DNA of 64,000 nucleotides from Chitinophagaceae bacterium (GCA_022843585.1 JALHNJ010000008.1:1-64000); one strand, 5' to 3'; positions 52,294-62,266 are shown, counted from the stretch's first letter. Numbers and translations are program-made. Notes: generated by a model from the sequence alone, not told the origin.

Positions 52294-53535
52294 TTATGTA
52301 TTTTGATAGAATGTTTCTAATTGTTTATAAAACCCTGTCAATTGATTTTGACTGATTGCAGAAGCGGTATCAATATGATTAATAAAAGAAATAATCTGAC
52401 TGATCTCTCCTTCTTCTGCACCTGATTTGTACCGAAGATTTTTTATAAATTCTTCATCCAGGTTGCCGGTTGCCAGTTTGTATTTATTACGAACATGCTC
52501 CAGGAAATATGCCGACATCTTTTTGCAAAGATTTCGATGGTCGCCTTTATCATAATACAATCGGCCAATTGTTTTTACAAAATCGAGTGATTCATTTTTT
52601 GGCTTCTTAATTAGTGGAATATAACGCTGCCTTCTTCTCATTTCCATTAACACATATAATAGCAGCAAAGCGATGGCTAACCAAAATGCTGCCCGGAATG
52701 GCTTTTTCCCGTCTTCATTCTCCATATTTATCAGCACTTTAAACCAACCCTTCTTTTCCTGTTGCCTGTCTGATTGCGGTTTTCTTATATAATACTCATC
52801 CCAGACTATTTTTTTTGTTGCAGGATCAATTACAGACAATGCCTTCTCGTAATAATCTATATTATTTTTATGGAGTAAAAAATAGTTGCTAAAAGCTAAA
52901 GGCTCCAGGTGAATGAAAAAATTTCCTTTACCGGTACGAAGATGAATAAAAAGAAGGCGACCCGTTCCATCATACCCTAATACGTTAGTGGCAAAAGAAT
53001 CAATAGTTGTAAAATAAGAGTTGAAACTTTTGCCGGGGTAACTGTATGCCATAGTTTTTTCATATGGTGGTGTAGCCAACGAAGTTTTCATATTGTTATT
53101 CAAATCCTCAATACCAAATATGGAAAGATCGTAGGAGCTACTTGCACATTTCAACATCCGATCGGCAGTAGCAGAAATATATTGAGCACTAATAAATACA
53201 TCATTTCCTTTCTGGGCAAATGAAATAAGCTTATCCATTTCATCTTCATCAGCATCAAAACTTTTTGTAACAACAATATAAGCTTGCCTTGTATCAAAAT
53301 ACGAAAGAGAATCCCAATAGCCGGGTACTTGCCGGCTGGTATATATTGATGCCTTTGGAAAGAGGTGAGGTAAGTTTTCAAATGCAACATAGGTGCCATA
53401 TGGAATTTTATCCTGACGCTTTAATGTTACTCTTTCGTCGAGTTTACGCTGGCTTTTCTTATTATTTGAAACAAACAAGAACAATAAAGCCCCTATCAGT
53501 ACTGCAATTAATATATATGGTGTGCTTTTTTTCAA
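52294..53535 (-). CDS. DUF4350 domain membrane protein
   Basis: A 413-residue protein with an N-terminal membrane helix (about 6-23) and a second helix (about 277-296). The periplasmic part between them has a GATase-like DUF4350 fold with TYVAFENLPHLFP and DVFISAQYI. The C-terminal part is a cytoplasmic helical segment with FVKTIGRLYYDKGDH. Its ATG overlaps the previous stop by 4 bp. It lies in the MoxR/DUF58 operon; the role is unknown. Confidence 0.88.
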   Translation of the reverse strand: MKKSTPYILIAVLIGALLFLFVSNNKKSQRKLDERVTLKRQDKIPYGTYVAFENLPHLFPKASIYTSRQVPGYWDSLSYFDTRQAYIVVTKSFDADEDEMDKLISFAQKGNDVFISAQYISATADRMLKCASSSYDLSIFGIEDLNNNMKTSLATPPYEKTMAYSYPGKSFNSYFTTIDSFATNVLGYDGTGRLLFIHLRTGKGNFFIHLEPLAFSNYFLLHKNNIDYYEKALSVIDPATKKIVWDEYYIRKPQSDRQQEKKGWFKVLINMENEDGKKPFRAAFWLAIALLLLYVLMEMRRRQRYIPLIKKPKNESLDFVKTIGRLYYDKGDHRNLCKKMSAYFLEHVRNKYKLATGNLDEEFIKNLRYKSGAEEGEISQIISFINHIDTASAISQNQLTGFYKQLETFYQNT

Positions 53536-54359
53536 ATTCTTGCCAGGTTTTTTTCAAACAAATCAAAATCGTTTCTTATGATCTTATAAGCATCTTCATT
53601 AATTTCAAATTGACCATACCAGGTGTATTCATAATTTCGGGTAATGCGAAAAAATTCTTTATAATAATTAGTAGAGTGAAGTTCCAGAAGATAATCAAAA
53701 TTTGTTTTGTCCAGTTTGTAATTGATTACATTTTTCTCCGACATATTTTTCAGCAATCGCAAGAACATTAATCGTACAGCCAACCTGTAATTGGCTTGTC
53801 GGGCAGCTTTATCTATTTCTTTCTGATAATTAATAGCGAAAATATCTTCGGTGGCAATTTCTTCCTCCTCCGCTTTCACAATCTTATTCTTCTTTCTAAA
53901 CAACCCTATATTACTTTCTGCCAGGAACCACATAATTACAGCTGCAAATACACCTATAATGATCATCCAAAACAAAGTTCTAACCCATGTTTGCTGCCCC
54001 AGTGGTGTATATTTCTTATTGTTGGTCTTTTCTTCTTTAACCTTTTCAATTTCTGCATTTGCATACCAAAAGGCATCATCTTTCTGCATCGCCTTCTTTA
54101 CACTATCCGGTAAATTTCGTTGTGATATTGATAAACTATCGTACTGATCTTTATCCTTAAAATAAACTCCTTCATCACCTGTCTCTTCGTCATCTGTATA
54201 TTCATCCTCTTCAGGAGGTGGTTCTGGCTGTACTTGCTCGATTACTTCTGTTGTATCATACTGTGCACTCAATTGCACGGCAAAAATTTGCAGTAAGCAA
54301 AACAATAGTAGGCTTATAATGAAAATCCTGCTTATATGTAATTGAAAATTTTTCAGCAC
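53532..54359 (-). CDS. DUF4129 domain membrane protein
   Basis: A 275-residue protein with a signal-like N-terminus (LLLFCLLQIFAVQLSAQ), a low-complexity acidic and Pro-rich stretch (VQPEPPPEEDEYTDDEE), one membrane helix (TLFWMIIIGVFAAVIMWFLAE) and the C-terminal DUF4129 helices with RNYEYTWYGQFEI. It is coupled to the next gene by a 4-bp overlap. DUF4129 proteins are regular members of these operons, with unknown function. Confidence 0.88.
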   Translation of the reverse strand: MLKNFQLHISRIFIISLLLFCLLQIFAVQLSAQYDTTEVIEQVQPEPPPEEDEYTDDEETGDEGVYFKDKDQYDSLSISQRNLPDSVKKAMQKDDAFWYANAEIEKVKEEKTNNKKYTPLGQQTWVRTLFWMIIIGVFAAVIMWFLAESNIGLFRKKNKIVKAEEEEIATEDIFAINYQKEIDKAARQANYRLAVRLMFLRLLKNMSEKNVINYKLDKTNFDYLLELHSTNYYKEFFRITRNYEYTWYGQFEINEDAYKIIRNDFDLFEKNLARI

Positions 54360-55328
54360 TTAAACATCCTCCTCATTTAGCTGTTCAGAAAGCTTACGTC
54401 CTAACCGTATTGGATAAATAATAAAATACCAGATTACAAACAGAACGGACAATGCAAATATGGCTGTAGTAAGAATAGAAATATCATTATACAGACGGGT
54501 AATAAATCCTTCAAAAAAAGCGGCTAATCCAAAAACAGGAATTAACCCGATCATAATTTTTACACCATCTTTTGCTCCTTCTTTGAAAGCATCAATACGC
54601 CGTTTGGTGCCGGGGAATAAAAAACTTTTTCCCAGTATCAACCCTGCAGCTGCTGCAATGATCAATGCCGTAATTTCTAAGGTGCCGTGTACAAATACCA
54701 CCAACCAAAAATCAATTCCTAATCCTTTAGAAGAAAAAAACTGGTCGAAGGTGCCGAGCATAACTGCATTTTGTGCTTCCATGTACAAACTTGGAACTCC
54801 ACAAAAAATTCCTGAAATAAACATCAGCATTGAAACCCGAATGTTGTGTATCATCAGCATTAACCAGCTTAATACAGGATTACCATGCTCGTAAATTCCA
54901 AAAGGATTCCCGTTTTCAATATTTTCCAGGGTGTGATCAACATACCGGTCGCCAAAAATACTTCGGGGGATACTTTCATCTTTTGCAGAAACGAAAAAAC
55001 CAATTGCAAAAAAAATAAGAAAGAAAATAAAGGAAAATAATACTACCCGGTGATGTTTTCGGATAGTTAACGGCAGATCATACTTCCAGAAAGTAATCAA
55101 CCTGTTTGATTCCTCTTTTCGATTTTTATAAATATCAAGGTAAATTCGGGAAGCCTGCGAGTTGATAAAATGGGTAACTTTTCCTGAAGGATAAAATGTT
55201 TTAGCATAAGCGAGGTCATCTACCAGTTGGGTAAAATCTGCCGCCATTTCATCAGGATCGGTCGATGGAAGGTGCTGATTCTTCAGCCACCGGTCTTTAT
55301 TTTTTTTTATAAATAGTGCCTCTCTCAA
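54360..55328 (-). CDS. SpoIIM/DUF95-family membrane protein
   Basis: A 322-residue protein with an N-terminal cytoplasmic helical part and about six membrane helices. The family pattern is seen in MLMIHNIRVSMLMFISGIFCGVPSLY and VFVHGTLEITALIIAAAAGLILG. The name comes from a sporulation protein, but no sporulation genes are here; in Bacteroidota this gene heads MoxR/DUF58 operons. Its stop abuts the DUF4129 ATG. It is divergent from the RDD gene. Confidence 0.9.
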   Translation of the reverse strand: MREALFIKKNKDRWLKNQHLPSTDPDEMAADFTQLVDDLAYAKTFYPSGKVTHFINSQASRIYLDIYKNRKEESNRLITFWKYDLPLTIRKHHRVVLFSFIFFLIFFAIGFFVSAKDESIPRSIFGDRYVDHTLENIENGNPFGIYEHGNPVLSWLMLMIHNIRVSMLMFISGIFCGVPSLYMEAQNAVMLGTFDQFFSSKGLGIDFWLVVFVHGTLEITALIIAAAAGLILGKSFLFPGTKRRIDAFKEGAKDGVKIMIGLIPVFGLAAFFEGFITRLYNDISILTTAIFALSVLFVIWYFIIYPIRLGRKLSEQLNEEDV

Positions 55329-55437
55329 AAAGGTGCTTTAGGTTGTAAAATACTGCATTTATAAAAGATAAAAGCAAGCGTTTAAAATTTTATTAGCTAA
55401 AAAATATTAATTTGACCTTTTAAATAAAACCCGGCTA

Positions 55438-56253
55438 ATGGCGGTTATAAAAGTCCCGACTAACTTTAATATAGATGTTGAGTTTGAAATACCGGAGTTT
55501 TACAGGCGGCTTATTTCATTATTGATTGATGTTGTTATCGAATACTTCTATCTCCGTATTGCCACAGAAATCTTTAAAAGTATTGCCCAAAATTCGTATG
55601 GTTCAGCAGATAGTGGCTATGATCTGAGTGCTGTTGGGTTACTACTTTTTCTACCCATATTGCTTTATCATGTAGTGCTGGAAATTACCTTAAACGGACA
55701 AAGTATTGGCAAAAAAGTAACGGGAATACGGGTAATTCATGAAAATGGGGGCCGGCCAAGTATAAGCCAATTTCTTATCCGTTGGCTGCTTCGGGTTTCC
55801 GATGTGTGGATTGCCATGCTTTTAATAATATTGGCCACAGACCCTAGTTTTGGCCGAAATGCCGAAACTACTTTTATTATATTGGCAGCACTTGGATTTT
55901 TAGTAACGGATATTGTTCTTGTAACTTCTTCCAAAAAAGGTCAGCGGATAGGCGATATCCTTGCCAAAACAATTCTTATCCGCATTAACACTAAAAGCAA
56001 TATTGAAGAAACAGTTTTTCAGGATGTGGCAGATAGTTATGTCCCTTCCTTTCCTCAAATAATGCAATTAAGCGACAAGGATATTAATGCGATTAAAAGC
56101 ATTTTAGAAACTGCCCGAAAGAAAACAGATTTTAATATGGCCGAATCTGCAAGTTCAAAAATAAAAGCACACCTAAAAATTGAATCTAATATGTCACCGT
56201 TCGATTTTTTAGAAACATTACTGAAAGACTATAATTACTTATCGGTAAAATAA
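55438..56253 (+). CDS. RDD family membrane protein
   Basis: A 271-residue protein. The RDD core (about 20-180) shows EFYRRLISLLIDVVIEYFYL, then NGQSIGKKVTGIRVI, and RIGDILAKTILI. About three or four membrane helices are present, and the C-terminal roughly 80 residues are soluble. RDD proteins are thought to be transport- or membrane-associated. It is divergent from, and commonly linked with, the SpoIIM/DUF58 operon. A very strong terminator follows. Confidence 0.9.
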   Translation: MAVIKVPTNFNIDVEFEIPEFYRRLISLLIDVVIEYFYLRIATEIFKSIAQNSYGSADSGYDLSAVGLLLFLPILLYHVVLEITLNGQSIGKKVTGIRVIHENGGRPSISQFLIRWLLRVSDVWIAMLLIILATDPSFGRNAETTFIILAALGFLVTDIVLVTSSKKGQRIGDILAKTILIRINTKSNIEETVFQDVADSYVPSFPQIMQLSDKDINAIKSILETARKKTDFNMAESASSKIKAHLKIESNMSPFDFLETLLKDYNYLSVK

Positions 56254-56278
56254 TTTGTCTCTAAATTCCTCTAAATTT

Positions 56279-56325
56279 AAAACCACAAAGACCACTTTAA
56301 AATAGTGGTCTTTGTGGTTTTTTTA
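56279..56325. terminator. Very strong bidirectional terminator
   Basis: Perfect 18-bp arms: left 56279-56296 and right 56304-56321, with a 7-nt loop and a T-tract. It lies between the convergent RDD and DUF5362 genes. Confidence 0.92.
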
Positions 56326-56342
56326 AAAAATAAGTTATTGAA

Positions 56343-56810
56343 CTATCCTTGTAATGCTGTTAATCCTCCTGAAACCAACGCTAAAATAAAAAAGGCCAGT
56401 CCAATAATAGTTAAAACGCCCAGGTAGCGAAATGTTTTCTTCAGGCTTCTGAACGATTCCGAAAGCATCAGATCATCTCCCGATGTAAGAGCCAATTTCA
56501 TTTTATTAGCGAACTGCAACGTAAATAGCAATGGGAAAAAATATAACAAGGCAATCAATATATATACAATCATCATTCCCGCACCAAGCCCTGTAGTTGA
56601 AATTCCTTGCTGTCTATACATATCATCAAATTCACTTGAAGCTTTACTGATAGCCAAAGAAGCAATAATTCCAAAAATTACCATAATAACAAGTGTTATC
56701 ATTCCGCAAATAGCTAAAAACTTAGCCCATTTTGCAGCTTCGCCTAAATGTGATTTTGCATCGCTGGAAACGCCTAATTCAAATAAAGATGAGTTTTGAT
56801 TTTGATCCAT
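56343..56810 (-). CDS. DUF5362 family membrane protein
   Basis: A 155-residue protein with three helices: 29-55, 76-101 and about 129-150. The C-terminal pattern LSESFRSLKKTFRYLGVLTIIGLAFFIL is typical of DUF5362, a Bacteroidota family. There is no signal peptide. The function is unknown. It is separated from proS by 67 bp. Confidence 0.85.
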   Translation of the reverse strand: MDQNQNSSLFELGVSSDAKSHLGEAAKWAKFLAICGMITLVIMVIFGIIASLAISKASSEFDDMYRQQGISTTGLGAGMMIVYILIALLYFFPLLFTLQFANKMKLALTSGDDLMLSESFRSLKKTFRYLGVLTIIGLAFFILALVSGGLTALQG

Positions 56811-56877
56811 AGTAGTTTATTTTGGTTTTTATAAATGTACTTCGCTTTGCTGAGTATCCAAATTTTGTTTTAAACAA

Positions 56878-58356
56878 TTAATATGCCCTTGCAAATAATA
56901 CCCTTTGCGTTGAGGGATTTCCCGTTAAAATACACTTTCCCTGTTCTTGTGTATTCTCCAACGGAATACAGCGTATCGTTGCTTTTGTTTTATCTTTTAT
57001 CGCTTCCTCTGTTTCAGGAGTTCCATCCCAATGTGCTGAAATAAATCCTCCTTTTTCATCTAATAGTTTTACAAATTCTTCCCAACTATCTGCAGATGTA
57101 ATATGCTCATCCCTATAAATTTTTGCTTTTTCAAACATATACACTTGTATCTCGGCCAATAAATTTTGTACATATTGTGCAATACCTTCTAACGGCACCA
57201 CTCTTTTTTCTTTTGTGTCACGACGGGCAATTTCTACCACATCCTTTTCCAAGTCTCTTGCTCCCAATGCTAATCGCACCGGCACTCCTTTCATTTCATA
57301 TTCGGCAAATTTCCACCCCGGCCTGTTGTTATCATTATCATCATATTTAACCCGAATGCCGAGTGCTTTCAATTCCTTAATAATTTCATACGCCTTTGTA
57401 TCAATCAAAGCTTTTTGTTCATCGCCTTTATATATTGGAACAATTACTACTTGATGTGGTGCAATACGTGGAGGAAGAATCAATCCCTGGTCATCGCTAT
57501 GGGCCATTACCAATGCACCGATCAATCTTGTACTTACTCCCCAACTGGTGGCCCAAACATATTCCAGTTTATTTTCTTTATCGCTGAATTTAACATCAAA
57601 TGCTTTTGCAAAATTTTGCCCCAGAAAATGCGAGGTACCAGCCTGTAATGCTTTTCCATCCTGCATCAATGCTTCAATACAATAAGTATCTTCTGCGCCT
57701 GCAAAACGTTCATTGGGACTCTTTACTCCTTTTATTACAGGAACGGCCATCCAGTTCTCTACAAAATCGGCATAGACATGCAGCATTTTTTCGGTTTCTT
57801 CAATGGCTTCCTGCTTAGTAGCATGAGCAGTATGACCCTCCTGCCATAAAAATTCAGCAGTCCGCAAAAATAACCTGGTACGCATTTCCCAACGTACCAC
57901 ATTGGCCCATTGATTTATCAGTAAGGGTAAATCACGGTACGATTGTATCCAACCTTTATAGGTATTCCAAATTATGGCTTCGCTGGTGGGTCGAATCACC
58001 AGTTCTTCCTCTAATTTAGCTTCAGGGTCAACCATCAATTTCCCTTTATTATCCGGGTCTGCTTTTAGGCGGTAATGTGTTACAATGGCACATTCTTTTG
58101 CAAAGCCTTCTGCATTTTTTTCTTCCGCTTCAAACAAACTTTTTGGAACAAACAAAGGGAAATAGGCATTAACGTGGCCTGTATCCTTGAACATTTTATC
58201 CAATGCATCACGCATATTTTCCCAAAGGGCAAACCCATATGGTTTTATTACCATACAGCCCCGCACAGCAGAGTAATCTGCCAGTTCCCCTTTTATAACT
58301 AAATCATTATACCATTGTGAATAATCAATTGCCCTTGATGTAATCTCCTTACTCAT
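56878..58356 (-). CDS. proS: Proline--tRNA ligase, type 3 (eukaryote/archaea-like)
   Basis: A 492-residue class II synthetase charging tRNA-Pro. Motif 2/3 segments include [55 protein letters not shown], and [16 protein letters not shown]. There is no bacterial editing (INS) domain between motifs 2 and 3, and the protein ends in ARAY, with the conserved C-terminal Tyr of this type. The start is the ATG at 58356; a longer frame begins at a GTG at 58413. Confidence 0.95.
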   Translation of the reverse strand: MSKEITSRAIDYSQWYNDLVIKGELADYSAVRGCMVIKPYGFALWENMRDALDKMFKDTGHVNAYFPLFVPKSLFEAEEKNAEGFAKECAIVTHYRLKADPDNKGKLMVDPEAKLEEELVIRPTSEAIIWNTYKGWIQSYRDLPLLINQWANVVRWEMRTRLFLRTAEFLWQEGHTAHATKQEAIEETEKMLHVYADFVENWMAVPVIKGVKSPNERFAGAEDTYCIEALMQDGKALQAGTSHFLGQNFAKAFDVKFSDKENKLEYVWATSWGVSTRLIGALVMAHSDDQGLILPPRIAPHQVVIVPIYKGDEQKALIDTKAYEIIKELKALGIRVKYDDNDNNRPGWKFAEYEMKGVPVRLALGARDLEKDVVEIARRDTKEKRVVPLEGIAQYVQNLLAEIQVYMFEKAKIYRDEHITSADSWEEFVKLLDEKGGFISAHWDGTPETEEAIKDKTKATIRCIPLENTQEQGKCILTGNPSTQRVLFARAY

Positions 58357-58480
58357 GTTTTTGTAGTTTAATCCGTTACTAAGCTTTGCAAATAATTTAA
58401 CAGGCTTTCGCACAATATTTCAGCAAATGGTCAAATCTTTGCTGTTGAATTGCAGATTTTTGTGCCTGCTGAAAGTCGCA

Positions 58481-58488
58481 CAAAAGTA
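58481..58488 (-). promoter_or_regulatory. -7 promoter element of proS
   Basis: On the minus strand TACTTTTG matches TAnnTTTG, 125 bp before the proS start codon. Confidence 0.4.
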
Positions 58489-58523
58489 GTAACTTCATTT
58501 TTAACCCGATTAAACCATTTGCC

Positions 58524-59201
58524 ATGAAATCATCAATTTTACTCCTGGCATTCTTTGTAGCTGCTGTAAGCAGTTGTACTACCGCATACAAAACCGGTCA
58601 AACACCGGATGATGTGTATTTTTCACCTGCTTCACCTCAGGATGAATATGTGCAAACCGAAAGCAATAAAAGACGTAACTATCGTAGCGATGAATATTAT
58701 GACGACCGTTATTTACGAATGAAAGTAAGTAATCGCTACCGCTGGAACGATTTCAACGATTGGTACAGCTACGAAAGATATGGCTTTGGATATAATTACT
58801 TATACGGCAGCTATAACAACCCTTACAACTCCTGGAATTATTATTATAATCCCTATTGCAATGGAGTCGTAGTTGTAAATCCTAAAAACAATTACGCTTA
58901 CAGTAAGCCAAGAACTTTTAACCTTGGGACCTACAACCCGGTTGCAACAAATAATAGCAAAAGCAGCAATGTATTTCGCTACACCAATACATCCAATAAC
59001 AATAATTCGTATAACGCACCGAGAAATAGCAGCAATCGCAACAATAGCAATTCTGGGAATGTATTAAGAGATATTTTTGGCAGCAGTAATAACAGCAGCA
59101 AATCAACTAATACCAATTCAACTAATAATTCTTCTAACAGCGGCGGCAAATCAAGCAGCTCCAGTTCATCTGGTGGTAGTGCTCCGGTAAGAAGATTTTA
59201 A
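58524..59201 (+). CDS. Asn/Ser-rich low-complexity putative lipoprotein
   Basis: A 225-residue protein with a lipoprotein signal (FVAAVSSC, Cys18). The mature middle is Tyr/Asn-rich (YNYLYGSYNNPYNSWNYYYN, about 92-111), and the C-terminal roughly 80 residues are mostly Asn, Ser and Gly, ending APVRRF. It looks disordered and exposed at the surface. No domain is recognised. Divergent from proS; a terminator follows. Confidence 0.8.
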   Translation: MKSSILLLAFFVAAVSSCTTAYKTGQTPDDVYFSPASPQDEYVQTESNKRRNYRSDEYYDDRYLRMKVSNRYRWNDFNDWYSYERYGFGYNYLYGSYNNPYNSWNYYYNPYCNGVVVVNPKNNYAYSKPRTFNLGTYNPVATNNSKSSNVFRYTNTSNNNNSYNAPRNSSNRNNSNSGNVLRDIFGSSNNSSKSTNTNSTNNSSNSGGKSSSSSSSGGSAPVRRF

Positions 59202-59210
59202 ATAACCTGG

Positions 59211-59240
59211 AAAAGCCTTTTAAATAAAGGCTTTTCTTAT
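59211..59240 (+). terminator. Rho-independent terminator after the Asn/Ser-rich lipoprotein gene
   Basis: AAAAGCCTTT and AAAGGCTTTT arms with a short loop, followed by a T-rich stretch. Confidence 0.85.
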
Positions 59241-59297
59241 TGGCGGGCAACCCTGCCCTGTTTCACTTAACTATTCATTTTATTTAACTAAGCAATC

Positions 59298-60854
59298 ATG
59301 AGAAAAATATTTTTCATATTAACCGGTATTGTTTTTTCATCTGCATTGCTTGCTCAAGAACCTGCCGATGCACTTCGATATTCATGGCATTCATCAAGCG
59401 GCTCTGCAAGACAACAAGCCATTGGGGGTGCTATGGCTTCACTTGGTGGTGATATATCGGCCACATTTGTAAATCCAGCGGGGCTTGCATTTTATAAAAC
59501 CGGCGATTTTGTACTTACACCAGGCTTTAATTTATCAAACAATAAGTCCACCTATTTTAATCGTACCGAAAAAGACAAACGGAACAATGTCGCATTTGGC
59601 GCAAGTGGTATTGTATTGGGCACCGACAAGGGTTTGGATCGCCAGGGACGAGGAAGTGGCGTCGCAGTTTCAATAGCTATCAACAGAACCGCTAATTTTG
59701 GCAGCAACGTTTTATATAGAGGATTGAATACACAGAGTTCTTATTCCCAAAAATTTTTAGAAGAACTACAGAACGATAATGTAACAACAGATGCGGCAGC
59801 TTTTAATTATCCTTTTGGAACCAGTCTCGCCATAAATAGTTATTGGATAGATACAGCCAATGGTTGGAATGCTGGGAATAAAACATTTCAATCATTAGCA
59901 GCTCCGCTATTACAAACGGGTGGTTTATTGCAGGAGCAACAAGTTATAAACCGTGGTGGCATCAGTGAACTTGCATTAGCATTTGCAGGTTCAAAACAAG
60001 ACAAATTTTTTTGGGGTTTTACCCTTGGCGTTCCTTTTTTACGCTATGATAAAGAATCAACTTTTACCGAAGCTGATGCAACAACCAACAGTAGCAACCG
60101 TTTCGATTTTGCATCTATTACTGAAAACCTTACTACTAATGGAGTGGGTGTTAATATTAAATTGGGTATGATTTATAAGCCGGTTGAATATGTAAGATTA
60201 GGACTTGCGTTCCACAGCCCAACTTTTTACAGCCTTACAGATACATACAATGCCTCTGTAACTGCTGATACTGAATCCTTCCAGGGACTTCAGACACAGA
60301 ACTCCGGAACATTTACCGGTGGTGCAGATGCACAGTTTAATTATTGGATGTTTACCCCATACCGGGTAATGGCCAGCGCATCATATGTATTGAGGGAAGT
60401 AGAAGATGTAAGAAAACAAAAAGGATTTATTACGGCAGACGTTGAATACGTAAATTATAAAGCTTCTTCTTACACTACGGATCCGGAAGCTGATAGCGAG
60501 GAAGCAAGAGATTATTTTAAAACTTTAAATACTGCCATTGATAACGCCTATAAAGGAACATTTAATTTTAAATTAGGCGGTGAGTTAAAATTCACTACCA
60601 TTATGGCAAGGTTAGGAGCAGCATTTTATGGTAACCCTTATAAAAATCTTGGCCAAAATGAAAAAGGAAGCCGCTTTTCTTTGAGCGGTGGGTTAGGGTA
60701 TCGCAACAAAGGAATGTTTATTGATCTTGCTTACGTACACACAATGGGTAAAGATGTTCATTTTGCATATCGCCTGGAAAGAACTCCGTTTACGGGGGCA
60801 AACATCAGATCAACCAATGGCAATGCAGTTGTAACTATTGGTTTTAAGATTTAA
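59298..60854 (+). CDS. OmpP1/FadL-like outer-membrane transport protein
   Basis: A 518-residue protein with a signal peptide (SSALLAQ). The start of the mature protein GGAMASLGGDISATFVNPAGLAFY is the hatch-like signature of OmpP1/FadL/TodX proteins, which let hydrophobic compounds cross the outer membrane. Later barrel strands include FYSLTDTYNASV and RYGYRNKG-like segments, and it ends VTIGFKI. The substrate is unknown. Confidence 0.85.
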   Translation: MRKIFFILTGIVFSSALLAQEPADALRYSWHSSSGSARQQAIGGAMASLGGDISATFVNPAGLAFYKTGDFVLTPGFNLSNNKSTYFNRTEKDKRNNVAFGASGIVLGTDKGLDRQGRGSGVAVSIAINRTANFGSNVLYRGLNTQSSYSQKFLEELQNDNVTTDAAAFNYPFGTSLAINSYWIDTANGWNAGNKTFQSLAAPLLQTGGLLQEQQVINRGGISELALAFAGSKQDKFFWGFTLGVPFLRYDKESTFTEADATTNSSNRFDFASITENLTTNGVGVNIKLGMIYKPVEYVRLGLAFHSPTFYSLTDTYNASVTADTESFQGLQTQNSGTFTGGADAQFNYWMFTPYRVMASASYVLREVEDVRKQKGFITADVEYVNYKASSYTTDPEADSEEARDYFKTLNTAIDNAYKGTFNFKLGGELKFTTIMARLGAAFYGNPYKNLGQNEKGSRFSLSGGLGYRNKGMFIDLAYVHTMGKDVHFAYRLERTPFTGANIRSTNGNAVVTIGFKI

Positions 60855-60878
60855 GTCGTAATCAAACTAACAATTGAG

Positions 60879-60912
60879 AAAAGGCATCAGCAATGATGCC
60901 TTTTAGTTTTTT
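60879..60912 (+). terminator. Rho-independent terminator after the FadL-like gene
   Basis: AAAAGGCATCA (60879-60889) and TGATGCCTTTT (60894-60904) are perfect 11-bp arms with a 4-nt loop, then a T-rich tract. Confidence 0.9.
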
Positions 60913-60969
60913 AGCTATTTCTTGGGCTGCTGTTTGTATATTTAATATCAACTGACAAAAGCTCCTATT

Positions 60970-62199
60970 ATGACGTTTCTGCAAAGAATGACACCGCTAC
61001 TTTTTATTGTTATTTTCTTTGGTTGTAAATCGGCTACGAAGAGCAATTATGCAATTCCGTCAGAATTTGAACAACAGGAATATATTTGGTTAAGCTGGAA
61101 TGAAACAGGTTTTTTGGGTGGTGCCCCTTTCTATACAACGATTGTAGAAGCAATAAAAGAAATTCATCCTTACGTAAAAGTGAAAATATTTTATGGGCCA
61201 CAATTAAACAATGACAAAACACAAATGCAAAAAAGAATTTATGATGTATTGCTAACAAACAAAATAGATACTTCAAAAATTATACTTTTCTACAATGAAC
61301 AACCCTATGGTGCTATACAAGACCCCGGTCCAATCTTTTTGAGAAATGAGAACGGCGAACTAGCCATTGCCGACTTTGATTTTTTTCATCCGGATAAACG
61401 TTCAGCAGCCATTGACCGGAATGTGGCAGCACAAATGAATATACCGACCATTTCATCCGCCATGGTTTCGGAAGGTGGTGCCTGGCAAACCAATGGAGAA
61501 GGAACAATGCTGGTAGTTGAATCAGTTGAACTGGACAGAAATAAAAACATGACCAAAGCCCAAATTGAAGATGAATATAAAAGAGTACTGGGAGTGTCTA
61601 AAATTATCTGGCTTAAAAACGGATTAAAAGAAGAAGAATGGGGAAAATTAGAAAATGGTTTATACGGTATTGGAACAGGAGGACACATTGATGAATTTTG
61701 CCGGTTTGTAAATGCCAACACTGTACTGCTGGCAAAAGTTGATGAAAAGGACACCGTTGATAATGAAATTTTAAAAGAGTCGTATCGTAGGATGGAAGAA
61801 ACTTATTTAACACTGAAACAAAGTACTACTAAAGACGGGAAACCTATTGAAATAATTCGTTTACCCGTTGGACCGTTAATGACAAAAAAATTATTGTTTA
61901 AAGATTTAGGCAATGAAGAACAATCTTGGTTTGATGATGTAAAAACTGATTCCGTTGAGTTTTACCTGGCAACAGGATATATGAATTTTGTAATAGCTAA
62001 CCAGGTTGTAGTAACTGCAAAATTCTGGAAAGAAGGCTTCCCGGATGAATATAAAAAAACAGATGCAATAGCAAAGCAAGTTTTAGAACAAGCATTTCCC
62101 GGAAGGAAAATTGTACAGATAGATTGCATACCATTACACCACGATGGAGCAGGTTTACATTGTCATTCGAGAAATGAACCAACAACTAAAATTAAATAA
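60970..62199 (+). CDS. Lipoprotein agmatine deiminase / peptidylarginine-deiminase-like enzyme
   Basis: A 409-residue guanidino-group-modifying enzyme of the agmatine deiminase family. The segments QDPGPIFLRNENG, MVSEGGAWQTN, GTGGHIDEFCRF and the C-terminal nucleophile Cys398 in GLHCHSRNEP are in the usual order. Unlike standard cytoplasmic agmatine deiminase, the N-terminus looks like a lipoprotein signal (FIVIFFGC, Cys19), so the enzyme may be periplasmic or surface-exposed. It might act on agmatine or protein/peptide arginine; sequence cannot decide. Confidence 0.85.
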   Translation: MTFLQRMTPLLFIVIFFGCKSATKSNYAIPSEFEQQEYIWLSWNETGFLGGAPFYTTIVEAIKEIHPYVKVKIFYGPQLNNDKTQMQKRIYDVLLTNKIDTSKIILFYNEQPYGAIQDPGPIFLRNENGELAIADFDFFHPDKRSAAIDRNVAAQMNIPTISSAMVSEGGAWQTNGEGTMLVVESVELDRNKNMTKAQIEDEYKRVLGVSKIIWLKNGLKEEEWGKLENGLYGIGTGGHIDEFCRFVNANTVLLAKVDEKDTVDNEILKESYRRMEETYLTLKQSTTKDGKPIEIIRLPVGPLMTKKLLFKDLGNEEQSWFDDVKTDSVEFYLATGYMNFVIANQVVVTAKFWKEGFPDEYKKTDAIAKQVLEQAFPGRKIVQIDCIPLHHDGAGLHCHSRNEPTTKIK

Positions 62200-62266
62200 A
62201 CATAACTGCGGATACTCATCAAATTGAAACTTGATCTTTAAAGAACTATATCCTAAATGTGTTTAA

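Noticed and set aside
54360-55328. Evidence for sporulation from the SpoIIM name
   Set aside because: The family is widespread in non-sporulating bacteria and the neighbours are the MoxR/DUF58 set.
58357-58413. GTG-initiated longer frame of proS
   Set aside because: The extra 19 residues are not typical of the family, and an ATG at 58356 gives the usual N-terminus.
62200-62266. Terminator between the convergent agmatine-deiminase-like and PagL-like genes
   Set aside because: Only a weak ATCAA/TTGAT pairing with mismatches and no T-tract was found.
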